Below, one piece after another: positions 11,533 through 22,806 of a stretch of 60,000 nucleotides of DNA. A model generated the notes under the pieces. The model searched no databases, was not told where the DNA came from, and saw only the letters and a list, made by a program, of their open reading frames with translations. Position numbers and translations under genes: made by a program. The number at the start of each line of letters is the position of its first letter. The stretch's first letter is position 1. This DNA is from Takakia lepidozioides (taxonomy: Eukaryota > Streptophyta > Takakiopsida > Takakiales > Takakiaceae), in assembly GCA_030704615.1 (NCBI GenBank), contig CM060731.1, forward strand, positions 86,720,756 to 86,780,755, written 5' to 3'.

Positions 11533-11650
11533 CTTGAAGTGCGAGAATGACGTGGTGTGAACTACGCTAGCGAGAACCAACGTGGCGAAAACTGCTAACG
11601 TGGCGTGAGCCTGGCTGTCACAGGCTCACGCGGAGGCATTCCCCCTGTAG
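11533..11650. repeat. CACGT-rich hairpin repeat of the MULE terminal family
   Basis: Several copies of AACGTGGCG/CGTGGCGTGAGCC, with a hairpin of arms GTGAGCCTG and CAGGCTCAC around a 7-base loop. The same motifs build the terminal repeats at 15.28-15.44, 24.62-24.76 and 54.97-55.1 kb. It lies between the two inverted halves of the element D transposase. Confidence 0.6.
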
Positions 11651-11759
11651 CACTAGGCCTTGTGGATGAGGCGGTGTTCCCGATGCATGAGTCTCAATGC
11701 AGTGACTCTATAGAGTGCACTGTTGTGGGGTCTAGAGTGGGATGCACAGCGCTCCACAC

Positions 11760-12252
11760 GACATCATTTGTCAAATGTACCTAAAAATAGCAAAAGGCTC
11801 TAGGGGGATGCTCCCACATTCATAGGGCTGTTCCGACTATATGGAACTAAAGAATCGAAGAGTCACAAGTTTTGGTTCTGCCCAGACGATGTGGCTTGAT
11901 GTGTGAAGGGAACAGTCCGGCCCTCTGTCATAATGAAGCCCCCCCTACCCGATATTTCGCCGGTGAAGGTGGGAACCTCTCTCTCATCCAAAGAGATTAG
12001 CATGTTGGAGGACGCTAGGTTTTGTCTTGCACGGTCTGTGGTGGTTCCTGCAACTACCCCAGGTAGGAATTCCCTTTTTGTTTGTCGAATGCCGCCTGCT
12101 GGTGCGGATTCGCATCCAACAAAGAGAAGTGGGAAAACAGTTCGCCGTGCCCTTTCAGGTGCAGATCACGACTGCAAGACGGAGTCAGCAAGAATTATGC
12201 AGGCGCGAGTGACAAATATGATGGAAGTCCCGGCCTCGGGCTATGGTCGATA
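11760..12252 (+). pseudogene. MULE transposase C-terminal half, element D
   Basis: The plus strand reads GLFRLYGTKESKSHKFWFCP, DDVA, a TGA stop, then CVKGTVRPSVIMKPPLPD and RIMQARVTNMMEVPASGYGR. It aligns with the B transposase segment (GLMRPYGQLEAKNHKFWFC, DDCARCVHGTVRPSVVMKP, EVPDPGYGR). The TGA stands where B has an arginine codon, consistent with CGA to TGA decay. The SWIM part that should follow is found inverted at 11,268-11,532. Confidence 0.75.
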
Positions 12253-12254
12253 AC

Positions 12255-13060
12255 CGCGGACAGAACAGTGTGAAGGGGCCCTATAGCTGCGGACTTGAGC
12301 ATTCGGCACATAAGGAACCATATTTGGGCGATGAGAAAAAAGTGCAGAACAAAGGATTCGAATGAATGTTACTGAATGATTGTGTTTGAGACCGAATATA
12401 GAAGAATGGTTGTGGATGAATTAATGAGGATGAAGGAGAATCAATGTGGATGACACGCTCAGAATATGGATGAATATGGATGAAATCTTGCGGATGAATG
12501 ATAATGGCTGAATGTTGGACGACAAATTGTGGATAAGAAGGAGTGCGCACCTTTCTTTCACCATGGTTCATAAATAGAAGAATATGATACCCAACCCTTC
12601 TTCCAACAGCAGCCAAACCCCACTGCCTTCCTTCCACACCGAAGCCGAGATCTCACCGAGCCCAGTGCAATGAGAAAACATTGCCACTGAAGATCCATGT
12701 AATTGAGGGGGCTGAAAATCCATGAGCAGTGAGTAGTGAGCAATGAGCAGTGACACCGAACCTTCACCGAACCGCACGGACCTATTTGCCGAACCACTTC
12801 TAGGTTCGGGATAGGTTCGGGTTATGGACTATTCCCATTTTGAGATTTTTATTGCATATAACCCTCAAAGATTGAAGGTTTAGCGCCGAACCCCATTTCA
12901 TACATTTAAAAAATAATAAGGAAAAATAAAAATAAAAATAAATCTTAGAAAACATAGGTGCCCGCACTGTTCGGGGCCGAACAGTGCCATAGGTTCAGTA
13001 GTGGTCCGAACTGGTTCGGCACAGGTTCGGCAGAATATTCTGCGGATATTTGTGAGAATA
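12255..13060. repeat. GGATGAAT-like and GGTTCGG motif tracts
   Basis: About 12,355-12,545 is a degenerate run of GGATGAAT/GAATGAT words like that at 55.19-55.56 kb. From 12,765 to 13,040 many GGTTCGG/CCGAACC words occur, and 12,964-12,987 is a perfect palindrome with 11 bp arms (GCACTGTTCGG and complement) around GG. The tract follows the element D transposase relic and probably belongs to that element. Confidence 0.55.
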
Positions 13061-14061
13061 TCCCTGAATCAGAATCTAAAAATATGCCTCTGCTCATGGA
13101 AATGGATATCCTCTGCTCACTGCTCATGGAAAACTCACCTCTAATTGAGTATTGCTTACATCATTCAAATATTTATCTGAACCAAGCACAACGATCAATG
13201 TCGTTTGCACAAACATCACAATTTGGGAAAAATCCCTCATGAAGCACATGATAAGATTGAATCAATGTGATCTACCATTTGGGAAAGATAGACTGATCAA
13301 AGCAATCGTAGAATAAGACAACACAACAGATGTGAGACAGACAGTACTGACAATGCCCACCTAATCGCCTAAGCGAGTGACCTGCAATTTGCTCGTCTGT
13401 GCACATATGAGGCTGAGCATGCATGTAAACTTTGCTCATGCAGCTTTCTAGAGTGATGTGAAAGCCAGACTCCAAAGAACAAGTCATTGCTTGGAGAAGC
13501 TTGTGGTCAATGCTACAAGCCATAAAGTGTGCATTAACCTCCAACAATCGGGCAACCATGATTAACAAATATAGAACCAGCAAAATTTTATACCATCCTA
13601 CTACTAGATTACCACGAACTCACTTTCCAATGCAGCCATGGGATTATAAAGTAGTGTAGGTACAGAAAATGTGTGACATTCGTCCCAATAAAAAAATGCA
13701 AGAGAAAACAGCAAGAGAACCGAGATTTGAATTTTGATAAACCAAGAAGTATGTGTCCACTGGCAACAACATTATGAAGTTTGCATTTCAGTCACATGCA
13801 GATGTACTGTCTCGCGGAATTACTACTATCCCCCGAAACTTGGGCACTATCATCCACGAAAACCCTTGCTCCGACGTGCCTATTCGACTTCCAAACAGAC
13901 CGATAGGCAGTTGGGGGAGACAGCGTGAGACACTGCTGACGAGCAATGGCCTCCGCGTAGTTGGGGAGGATGTATGAACGAGAAGGGCTGCACGACAAGT
14001 CACTCTGAAGACCACAGACCTTTTTTTTTTTTTCCCTCCCCCCTGGCTAGTTGGAAAAACA
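13061..14061. other. unassigned DNA inside or beside element D
   Basis: No gene is recognised. Long reading frames that cross 13,790-14,230 are produced by the palindrome array and are not coding. Confidence 0.4.
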
Positions 14062-14429
14062 GTGTGCGGCGCCGCACACCCTTTCTGTCCATTAGAAAAA
14101 CACCGAATTCGGGACCCCAAAACAGTATGCGGCACCGCACACCCTTTCGGCCCATTAGAAAAAAACCGAATTTGGGACCCCAAAACAGTGTGCGGCGCCG
14201 TACACCCTTTCTGCCCATTGAAAAACATCGAATTCGGACCCCATCAAGCTCATGGAGGGGTCCCGAATTCAGTCTTTTTAAATGGGCAGAAAGGGTGTGC
14301 AGCGCCGCACACTGTTTTGGGGTCCAACCAACCAGGAAAAAATAAATAAAATAAATCAAGTTTTTTTTTTCTTTTTTTCTTTTTTTCCCTCCATGGTTGG
14401 ATTGAAAAATAGTGTGCGGCGCCGTACAC
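14062..14429. repeat. palindrome array, arms GTGTGCGG, 63 bp period
   Basis: Sites at 14,062, 14,125 and 14,188 have arms GTGTGCGG and CCGCACAC around CG, CA and CG and are exactly 63 bp apart. Two more at 14,295 and 14,412 sit in a segment that is inverted, so the block also forms a long hairpin (CCGAATTCGGGACCCC in both senses). The inner core CGG-YR-CCG equals that of the element A palindrome. Confidence 0.85.
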
Positions 14430-14805
14430 CCTTTCAGCCCATTGAAAAACACCGAATTCGGGATCTCATCAAGCTCATGGAGAAGGTTCCATTGAGTGTT
14501 GAAGGGGGTAGAGAAGAATGCACCCACGGTCTGCGGCACCGCATACCTTTTAAGTTCCCTCTGAATGTGTGCTTTGACACATTTCCAGATGCTCCGAAGC
14601 ACACCATTTTCTGCCATGTGAATCCATTTCAAGTATCCTTCATGCTTCCGGTTGTTGTCTGAAGAGACCTCAGAGAGAGAGAGAGAAGACTCCGGCCAAA
14701 GCCAGCGTAACTAAGAGCCACTTCGCCTTACGGCTACTGCCCCCTTTCGGGGGTGGGCCCTCTACAAGTGACCTTAAAATGAGCCTTTTTGGGTGGGGCG
14801 GAAAC

Positions 14806-15059
14806 GGTGTGCTTCAAAGCACACGATTTATGCTATGTATTCAATCCCTTTCAAGTACCCGCCATGCTTTCTGTTGCTGTCTGAAGAGACCTCAAAAAAA
14901 GCTTTTTGGATGGGGCAGAAATGGTGTGCTTCGAAGCACACCATTTCTGCTATGTATGCAATCCCTTTCAAGTACCCTCCATGCTTTCTGTTGCTATCTG
15001 AAGAGACCTAAAAAATAGCCTTTTGGATGGGGCACAAACGGTGTGCTTCGAAGCACACC
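14806..15059. repeat. 117 bp tandem repeat with GGTGTGCTT palindromes
   Basis: Sites at 14,806, 14,923 and 15,040 carry arms GGTGTGCTT and AAGCACACC around CA or CG. They are exactly 117 bp apart, in tandem units that also share TATGTATGCAATCCCTTTC-like spacers. The second and third extend to 28 bp palindromes. Confidence 0.85.
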
Positions 15060-15239
15060 ATTTCTGCTATGTTTTCAATCCCTTTCAAGGAGACGCGTCG
15101 CGGTGGATTCCTGCTTTAAGAAGGTGGATTCTTCCTTGAAGACATCGAATGGATACAAATGGATGCGAATGGTTTGTCATTTCATTTCGAGTTTGTCATT
15201 CGTGGTTTTCTGGTTTCATGTTTTGATGAACGAATCCCA

Positions 15240-15444
15240 CGGTTATAGGCCCCTCGGTTATAGGCGCCATATCTTTCTGGTGACGTGGCGATGGCTGTCC
15301 TAGCGCCACGTTAGCATACCCACACCACGTCGGCAGGCTCACGCCACGTCGGCGTGACCGTACGTTCACGCCACATCAGCTGGTGTGAGCGTAGGCTCAT
15401 GCCACGTCAGCATTGTGTGAGCGTACGCTCACGTCGTTGCGTCG
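15240..15444. repeat. right terminal region of MULE D
   Basis: Starts with a double CGGTTATAGG motif and continues with repeated CACGTCGG/CACGCCACGTC words, ending GTACGCTCACGTCGTTGCGTC. The same inner-to-outer order (CGCCTATAACCG at 27.65 kb; CACGTCAGC words at 24.62-24.76 kb ending CCATTGCGTC) marks element B. It is read as a terminal inverted repeat of about 170 bp, though D's left end was not identified. Confidence 0.6.
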
Positions 15445-16439
15445 TTGGCGCTGCAGTGCTTAGAGGGTTCGGAGTTGGTGCACTGGAATTGGATCCACCA
15501 GCGAAGGTGGTAGTACATGACTTTCCGTGCAGTGGAGAGACGATGGGGACAGAGAAGTTGACTTTGTTGGGGCGGTGAGAATCTGTTAACCGCTGGTTTA
15601 TGACTTAGACAAAACAGGCTATCAGCACTACTGCCCATTTCCTAAGACATGCAACAGAGGTTGTCCGACAGTATGCTTTCAGAAATGATTACGAAGTAAT
15701 CGTTTTAAGGATAGCTAAACCATGAACATCGTATGAATTTATCTCCTTGGAGGCTGCTTAATCCTATTGATTAAGCTCAACTTACAGTCTCTTTGACATG
15801 AGAGATTGTAGTCGTAAAGACTGAAGTCATTCCATTCATACAAACAATTGATAGTCAAGGCAAAACAAGAATTATCATTCTCACCATCTCACGTTCCCTC
15901 ATAATGCACATTCTCTCCATCTCCCATTCACTCTACAAAGAGATACTTCGAATAGCATGGCTTTACTTCAGAGTTCGCCACATCGTCACAGAAGTACACA
16001 CTGAATACACACTGATCACTAATACTCATACTCATATTGCTCTCCCTCTAAGTTGTGGGCATCCTTTTTATACTATGCTCGAAAGAGCCGTTACAGTCTG
16101 CGGTCGTTAATGACCGTTTGCCTAACTGCCTACGCAACCTAAAAGGTTTGCTAAAAAGTGGCTCGTTGCAGTGGTCGTGAGCCATAGTGGTAAACGGTCC
16201 ACTACTCCCTCTATTGGTTAAAGCCAATGCTAATGTGGCCGTGTGATATCGTGGTTCACGGCCCACGGTTACTACACTACCCACTACTGCTCCCGTGGTA
16301 ATGTACCCTTGTCCCGCCATTTGCTAAGTACCGCGTACTTAGCCGTCTCTGCATGTGGCCAGGTAGTGTACGTCCATCACTACCCGGTATGTCCCGTTGT
16401 GACCCTCGTTGTCTGTCCCTCGTAGCATAGCCGTTATCA
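15445..16439. other. unassigned DNA
   Basis: No gene is recognised. Around 16,060-16,330 there is a TTTTTATACTATG box followed by GGTCGTTAATGACC and repeated ACGG words, which could be a solo LTR, but ends and target duplication were not found. Confidence 0.35.
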
Positions 16440-16640
16440 GAATCTCCATCTAAACCTGGAGGCGTGTTGAGCTTCCTTTTGCAAGAGCAAAATCTCTCCT
16501 CACCTTCCAGTTGGGGAACCCTCAGTGCACCTGTTCAGAGCCTTCACCATCAGACCCGGTCGCGGCCCTTAGCATCAATTCCATGGAATCAGGGCCCTTG
16601 CCTCCACATCGTCCCCTCGGGAAATTCCGGTACCTGGTTT
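16440..16640 (-). pseudogene. MULE transposase fragment
   Basis: In two frames the minus strand gives GGKGPDSMELMLRAATGSDG and RVPQLEGEERFCSCKRKLNT. These match the B transposase linker (GGKGPDKELMLCAANRSGD ... RVPHLEGEERFGSCKRKLNT). A frameshift and a TGA separate the pieces. It is an isolated remnant of another element of the same family. Confidence 0.65.
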
Positions 16641-16959
16641 GCTGTGAAAGTTTTCTTTACAAGAGGTTGTTGTTCAATACAAAGGTTGTTTTTTAGTCTG
16701 GAAACTGAGTACGTTGACGGATTCAGATTTAGGAGCACAAGGGAAGAGAGAAGAAGGTGAGAGAAGATGGTGACACAGGAGCAACCGCTGCTTAGCTGCT
16801 ATTCATTGAGGAGCTCTTTTGTGAGTCTAAAAACTGGACTTTTGAGTTTACATTTTCTGTTGGAGCTCCTTTGCATAACTTCTTTTTGAGTGAAGAAATT
16901 GGGTGAGTTGACACACTCAGTTCCAGGCAGACTTATTTATTTATTTATTTTTAATGGCT

Positions 16960-16992
16960 GGAAAAATGGTGTGCGTCAACGCACGCATTTTT
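16960..16992. repeat. single palindrome with CA centre
   Basis: ATGGTGTGCGT and ACGCACGCAT flank CA, similar to the 14.8-15.06 kb palindromes. CCGCGGAAATAGG and ACCGCGGTAATAGG words lie just after it (17,024-17,058), as found near other MULE ends here. Confidence 0.55.
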
Positions 16993-17085
16993 GGGTTGAT
17001 GATGATGAAGAACAATGTCATATTTCCGCGGAAATAGGTGTTTAACCGCGGTAATAGGCCTCATCTTTTGACCACTTTGACGCCA

Positions 17086-17811
17086 TGTCGCGACCCTTTG
17101 CCTTGAGGGCAGGGGGGTCGGGACACAAGAGGGGCTGCCCCTGTGGTGGGGGCAGTAGCAGCGATAGGTACGGGGGCTGAAGCACCCTTGAGTGCCCAAG
17201 GCACTCAAGGAGGCGGAGGCGCTCACTAAGTGGTGCCCCGCACACCGGGTTGCGGTGGGGGTGGCTCCACAAGGGGTGGTGGTAGCTTAGCGGGACTTAG
17301 TGGGGGTGGCATAGGACTCACCATGGGGTGGAGACCTCGAGGTGGGAGTCGTGGGGAGTCTTGGGACTCATCACGGTCCATTGGGGCCGCGGTGAGTGGG
17401 CCAAGACTCACCGCGACTCACCACCGGGAATCGAGGGTCTTCGTGGTGGTTCGCCATAAAATGGCATGGCTGATTGTGAAACCCCCGCGGACAGCTACAG
17501 AAGTATATATAGGGAGTAGTAACCCCGAGAACGGTGCAAGCCCGTTGGTGACCAAAAACTAGTGAGTAAGCGAGCGAGCCGGAAAGCGACCAAAGAGTGG
17601 GGAGCTGTTCCGGACTGCCAACTACCAAAGGGAATTCCCGCTGGTTCCAAAGCGGTGGAGGGTTCTTTGGGAGAACAAAGGGGGACCGTTATGCCCCGGT
17701 GAGCAGCCGAAGCTCCAAGTTGGCCCGGCGGCCAGGTTGGGAGTCAGGCGCGCGCATCAAAGCGAGTAACTATGACTTGAGGGGGAGCTTACCGAAGGGA
17801 GGTGCGCGACA
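17086..17811 (+). repeat. 5' LTR of Ty3/gypsy element, copy 1
   Basis: The 726 bp block starts TGTCGCG and ends CGACA, two bases before the primer-binding site, and has a TATATATAGGG box near 17,504. It is nearly identical to 57,084-57,902. The 3' LTR is not in the window because the element is cut after protease. Confidence 0.75.
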
Positions 17812-17813
17812 CT

Positions 17814-17825
17814 TGGTATCAGAGC
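17814..17825 (+). other. primer-binding site, initiator tRNA-Met
   Basis: TGGTATCAGAGC is complementary to the 3' end of plant initiator tRNA-Met, the usual primer for plant LTR retrotransposons. It sits directly after the LTR. Confidence 0.9.
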
Positions 17826-17866
17826 TTAGAGTTCAGTACGCGATCGTCCTTGGGATTGGCCTCATA

Positions 17867-19440
17867 ATGGGGTCGGGCAAGCCGAAGCGAAAGCGGAACG
17901 GCCCAAAAGATGATGATCCTGGTGAGCCCGATGGGGGCGACGTGTCACCGAGGCGGCCGTTTGAGGAAGCGATGAATGTTTCCGAAAACGAGGCCGCTCA
18001 AGAGCGGGAGGAATCCAAGGAGTCGGAGCCCGAGGAATCCTTGAGAGCTCCGACAAACCAAGAGATGTCTCCCATGCTGGCAGCCTTTTGGGAATTGGCG
18101 CAGTTTGGCGGGACGTTGAAAGACGTGTTGAAGGCGGCTAATGCCACTTCCACTAAGACAAAGTTTAAGGTGAAGCCTAAGGAACCCAGCACCTTCGAGG
18201 GCGTTCAAAATCGGAAGGCACTCAACACCTGGCTCCTGGAGCTAGAGCAGTACTTCCGGGCGGCTAAGTTGAGTGACGAGGATCGGGTGGAAGTGGCTCA
18301 CCTTGAACTGGAGTGGGTTCAAGGAATTGATGAAGAGACAGTTTGTGCCCCTCAACGCATCCTGGCTTGCCCGGGACAAGATGAGGAATTTGAAGCAAAC
18401 AGATGACATTCGGGGGTATGTCCAGGCTTTCAATGTGCTGTTGCTCGAAGTCGCGGACATGGCAGAACCAGAAATGGTCTTCAACTTTGTGGCGGGACTG
18501 GCCCCATGGGCCAGGCGGAAGTTGGAGGAGAAGCCACCCAAGACTTTGAACGAGGCAATTGAGAGGGCTGAATGTTTCTCGGATGTCCCTAGGGGTGAGA
18601 GACAAGGCCGTACGGAGCTGAACCACAAGAAGACCCGGCGGGAAGGTGACTCCTTCCGACCGGAAAAGAAGTGGGATAGGCCACGCGGCGACAATGGCAC
18701 GTGGAAATCGAAGGGAGGGCCTTCACACGTCAAGGCGGCACCCGGTGCTTCGAAAGGAAAAGCGGGTGGAGCGGCTTATGGCGGACAGAAGGCAACCTTT
18801 GATGGAGTGTGTTTCAATTGCGGGGAGCCCGGGCACATGGCCAAGAAGTGCACAAAACCTCGACAATTGAACATGACTCGGGCAACCACGGAGCTGTCGG
18901 AAGATACCATCAGTCGCTTGGTGGAAGCGGTGGTCGCCAGGACTTGCAAGGTAGGCAACTATTCTTGTGAGTTGTATCAGGAAACTGGCGCCCTGCGTAA
19001 AGGGAGTCAGTTATTGTTCGTGGATGGGATAATATCCGGAACTAACGTGTCGTTGTTGGTGGACACAGGAGCGTCGCACTCCTTCATGACGCCGGCGGCG
19101 GCGCAAAAGTTGGGACTCCCAACAAGTGACGTGGGGGCCTCTATTGAGGTGCGCTCTGCCAAAGGAGAACCTTAGTTGGCGACAAGGTTGGCGTTTGATG
19201 TTCCTCTTCAACTGGGGAGTTGGGAGGGACATGAGAACTTCACCATCTGCGAGATCGATGGAGTGGATCTCATTTTGGGGATGACCTTTTTGAGCAAATC
19301 CGGAGCGGTCATAGATGGCCGCAAGAGAGTAGTCACGCTGCCATGTGGGAATGGTGGCGAGGTTTTACGAGTGTCGGAAACGCCCAAATCCGTGGGAGGG
19401 CGAATAAACCTTCTGTGGGGAGAAGGACACAGCCACATCT
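17867..19440 (+). pseudogene. Ty3/gypsy gag-protease, copy 1
   Basis: Translation starts MGSGKPKRKRNGPKDDD at the ATG at 17,867. A Retrotrans_gag region contains LKQTDDIRGYVQAFNVLLLE, followed by a CCHC knuckle CFNCGEPGHMAKKC and an aspartic protease with the active site LLVDTGASHSFM. Compared with copy 2 it lacks about 70 bp near 18,297 (where copy 2 reads YLRGYAQQWWQKRL), which shifts the frame, and it has an in-frame TAG at 19,173. Reverse transcriptase and integrase are missing: at 19,440-19,450 the sequence changes abruptly to CACTA transposase. Confidence 0.85.
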
Positions 19441-19449
19441 AGGAAGGAT

Positions 19450-21237
19450 ATGGAACTCAATGTCATTCGTGAACACTTGTGGTTGAGACCCCATCCCTCT
19501 CACCCGAACAAGTTGGTCAAGCCTTTGGCCCCATATGTTCTTACTGAAGATGAGAAGGTGCTGTTTTTGGAAACATTGGCCGCAGTAAAGGCCCCCACAG
19601 GTTATGCTGCCACATTCCAGAAACATGTGGCTGACAATAAACTGTCTACAATGAAAACCCATGACTACCATGTAATGATGCAGCAGATTTTACCTCTTTG
19701 CATTCGAGGGGTATTGGGAAAGGGTCCACGGATGGCAATTATGAGGCTTTCTCGAGTCTTCCAAAAAGTGTGTGCAAAGATCATTAATCCAGCTGAGGTA
19801 CCAGCCTTAAAAGAAGATGTTGCAATCACTATGTGTCTGCTGGAGAAAGAATTCCCTCCGTCATTTTTTGATATCATGACTCACTTGCTTGTACACCTTG
19901 TGGACGAATTGGAGGTGTGTGGTCCCGTGTCTAGCCGTTGGATGTATCCTATGGAACGGTATATGAAGACATTAAAAGGCTATGTAAGGAATATGAGCCG
20001 ACCTGAAGGGAGCATGGCGGAAGGGTATGCTTTGGATGAGGCCCTAGGGTTTCTAACTGAGTATATGGCTGAATTTCATGCTACAAGCCGAAGGGTGTGG
20101 GACTCCAATGAAGAAGACTCAGTTAGTGGGGAGGTGGTTGAAGGATTGGGAACTGTACGAGTCCTCACCATTCAAGAATGAGACAGTGCACACGAGTATA
20201 TTTTGCACAACACAGATTGCATGAAACCATTCCTTGAGTAAGTATGTTGCTTATCATATCCTGTGTGTTTCATTTCTGCCAATGGTATAAGCTGTAATCC
20301 TAATTTGCAATTCTCATTTGGACAGGGCCTATGAAGAGGAGATGGCACTCATAGAAGCATCCCGCACTGAGTTCAGAACAGCATACCTTTGTGGACAAGA
20401 CCAAGACCACCACAATGGAGAAATTCCATACCCAACAGATATGCGCTTACTGGCTCCATTCCATGAATGGATTGAAGGTGCTGTCCAACGCAAGGTGAGT
20501 TCAGGTGAGTCCTATGATTTGGACATATGCCATTTATGTATACCACCAGCAGTACAGTCATTGGGCTTCAAGTCCATGTATGCTTACGGCAATCACTTTC
20601 GAGCAATAAGTGATGGGACTGGTGCCAGAGACAGGGTGACATTTGATTCTGGAGTTGCTCAAGTATTCCATCAGGAAAGCGAAAACAGAGCAGGTATGTC
20701 CAGACAGTGTTATCCCAATTGGAATATGTGGGTGTTGTAAGAGAAATAATTCAACTGGATTACGGAATTCTTCACCCAATTCTGTTCTTGTGTACATGGG
20801 TGAGGTCACACATGGTGGGCCGGAATGCCACCATGAAACGAGATGATTATGGCTTTCTCTTGGTTGACTTCAGTCGCATGTTGCCTGGGATGGAGCAGCC
20901 CTGGACATTCCCTAGTCAGGTGGAGCAAGTTTTTTTCTCGGATGAAAAAAGTTCACGAGGGAACTGGAAGGTGGTCCTTCACAAGGACCCTCGATCCCGA
21001 CGAGTGGTTCACGATATTACAGAAGTGGCACTGGGTGAGGGAGACATTTATGTAGGCATGGTGCCTCCTGAAATTCCTCATAACATCATGACTGAGCTTG
21101 CTGTTTGTGTTCCTTTGAGTGAGGCAGATGAATTGGCCATTGCCAACTTGAATGCACCTGCAAGGCAGAGGCGAAATGGTAGAAGGCGGAGGCAAGCTCC
21201 ACATGGGAGGTACCAAGCCAGTTGTGCTATGGTGTAG
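19450..21237 (+). pseudogene. CACTA (En/Spm) transposase C-terminal half
   Basis: The exon 19,450-20,181 reads THDYHVMMQQILPLCIRG ... LLVHLVDELEVCGPVSSRWM ... PMERYMKTLKGYVRNMSRPE, the DUF4218-type domain. Exons from about 20,327 give AYEEEMALIEASRTEFRTAY, FKSMYAYGNHFRAISDGTGA and DSGVAQVF, then YVGVVREIIQLDYG ... DDYGFLLVDFSR ... SQVEQVFFSD ... WKVVLH, the DUF4216-type domain, ending in a basic tail and a TAG at 21,235. Introns are GT-AG (for example after CAACGCAAG at 20,494). The catalytic N-terminal half is missing: it is replaced by the gypsy gag-protease sequence, so the gene is a truncated relic although the C-terminal exons look intact. Confidence 0.85.
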
Positions 21238-22806
21238 AGTTGGTTTCTGCTATTGCATGTACTTTTCCAGGGTTTAGACTTGATATAGCATGGTACCTTC
21301 CATGGGTGGGAGTGACTGAGCTGTTGGGGTGGGCAGAATTCTGACAAACACACTTTCATTTGTGACAGTGAACCCTAAACAGTCATGAAGCTGTGGCATG
21401 AATACTTTTCTGACCCTAATCAATGGTGGCCCAATTGTGGGAAAAAGGTGAATGCATGTTGGATTATAGAGAGTAGCAGATGCAATTGAGCATAGGAACT
21501 AGTGTGAGAAGTTGAGTTGGGTGTTTCCTTGAACAAATGTAGGCTGTTATTGTCAGTTGCTACCAGCAAGGCAAAGATGTATGCATGATTTGTGAGAGGC
21601 ATGGATAGCTGAAGGAGCAGGGATAGAGTGTGGGTCCAGATTCATCCAAGAGGGCCACATTTCAAGCACAACATTGCCTATGATTCCTTGTGGAAGGATT
21701 GGTACAAGAAACCTGCATGGGTAGATGGTCAACTGGAAGCCGCAGCAGCAGCGGCACAATTGGTAAAATCAGGCGATGAGGGCACCTTCTTCAACACATT
21801 TCAGCCTGTTTTTCCCCCTTATCACAATCGGCCCTAAATTTCCATGTTGAATTATGCAAGTTAGCTGGTTGACTGAATCTTTGAAAGATTGGAGTGACTT
21901 TGACATGATACTGCCAATGTGACAACAAGAAAGTATCCAGAAACAAGTACAAGAGATGAGGAGAAGGTGTGGAATGAATACTTTTCTGATTTGGTCAAGT
22001 TTAGGGAGTGTTCAACACTATGGCTGAACAAGATGTGGTGTCGTGGAGCGCGATGCTTGCAGGATGTGCACAGCAGTGAAGTGGGATGGAGCCTTTGAAT
22101 TGCTGAATTGGCCTGCAAGGCAGAGGCGAAATGGTAGAAGGCGGAGGCAAGCTCCACATGGGAGGTACCAAGCCAGTTGTGCTATGGTGTAGAGTTGATT
22201 TCTGCTATTGCATGTACTTTTCCAGGGTTTATACTTGATACAGCATGGTACCTTACATGGGTGGGAGTGACTGAGCTGTTGGGGTGGGCAGAATTCTGAC
22301 AAACACACTTTCATTTGTGACAGTGAACCCTAAACAGTCATGAAGCTGTGGCATGAATACTTTTCTGACCCTAATCAATGGTGGCCCAATTGTGGCAAAA
22401 AGGTGAATGTCTGTTGGATTACAGAGAGTAGCAGATGCAATTGAGCATATGAACTAGTGTGAGAAGTTGAGTTGGGTGTTTCCTAGAACAAATGTAGGCT
22501 GTTATTGTCAGAAGGATGTATGCATGATTTGTGAGAGGCATGGATAGCTGAAGGAGCAGGGATAGAGTGTGGGTCCAGATTCATCGGTGAGGGCCACATT
22601 TCAAGCACAACATTGCCTATGATTCCTTGTGGGAGAATAGCTACAAGAAACCTGCATGGGTAGATGGTCAATTGGAAGCCGCAGCAGCAGCGACACAATT
22701 GGTAAAATCAGGCAATGAGGGCACCTTCTTCAACACATTTCACCCTGTTTTTCCCTCTTATTAGAATCGGCCCTAAATTTCCATGTTGAATTTTGCAAGT
22801 TAGCTG
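21161..22806. repeat. ~700 bp direct duplication of the transposase 3' end
   Basis: Copy 1 (about 21,161-21,858) and copy 2 (about 22,111-22,806) both start GCAAGGCAGAGGCGAAATGG and end near GCAAGTTAGCTGGT. They cover the basic tail of the CACTA transposase and its 3' flank. The 250 bp between them holds a PPR relic, so the duplication is not a simple tandem. Confidence 0.85.

Noticed and set aside
13974-14632. Overlapping frames of 120-210 codons on both strands
   Set aside because: They arise from GC-rich palindrome repeats and have no domain or codon bias.
17230-17562. Glycine-rich protein in the LTR
   Set aside because: It lies within the LTR between TG and CA ends and overlaps the TATA box; low-complexity GGT runs cause the open frame.
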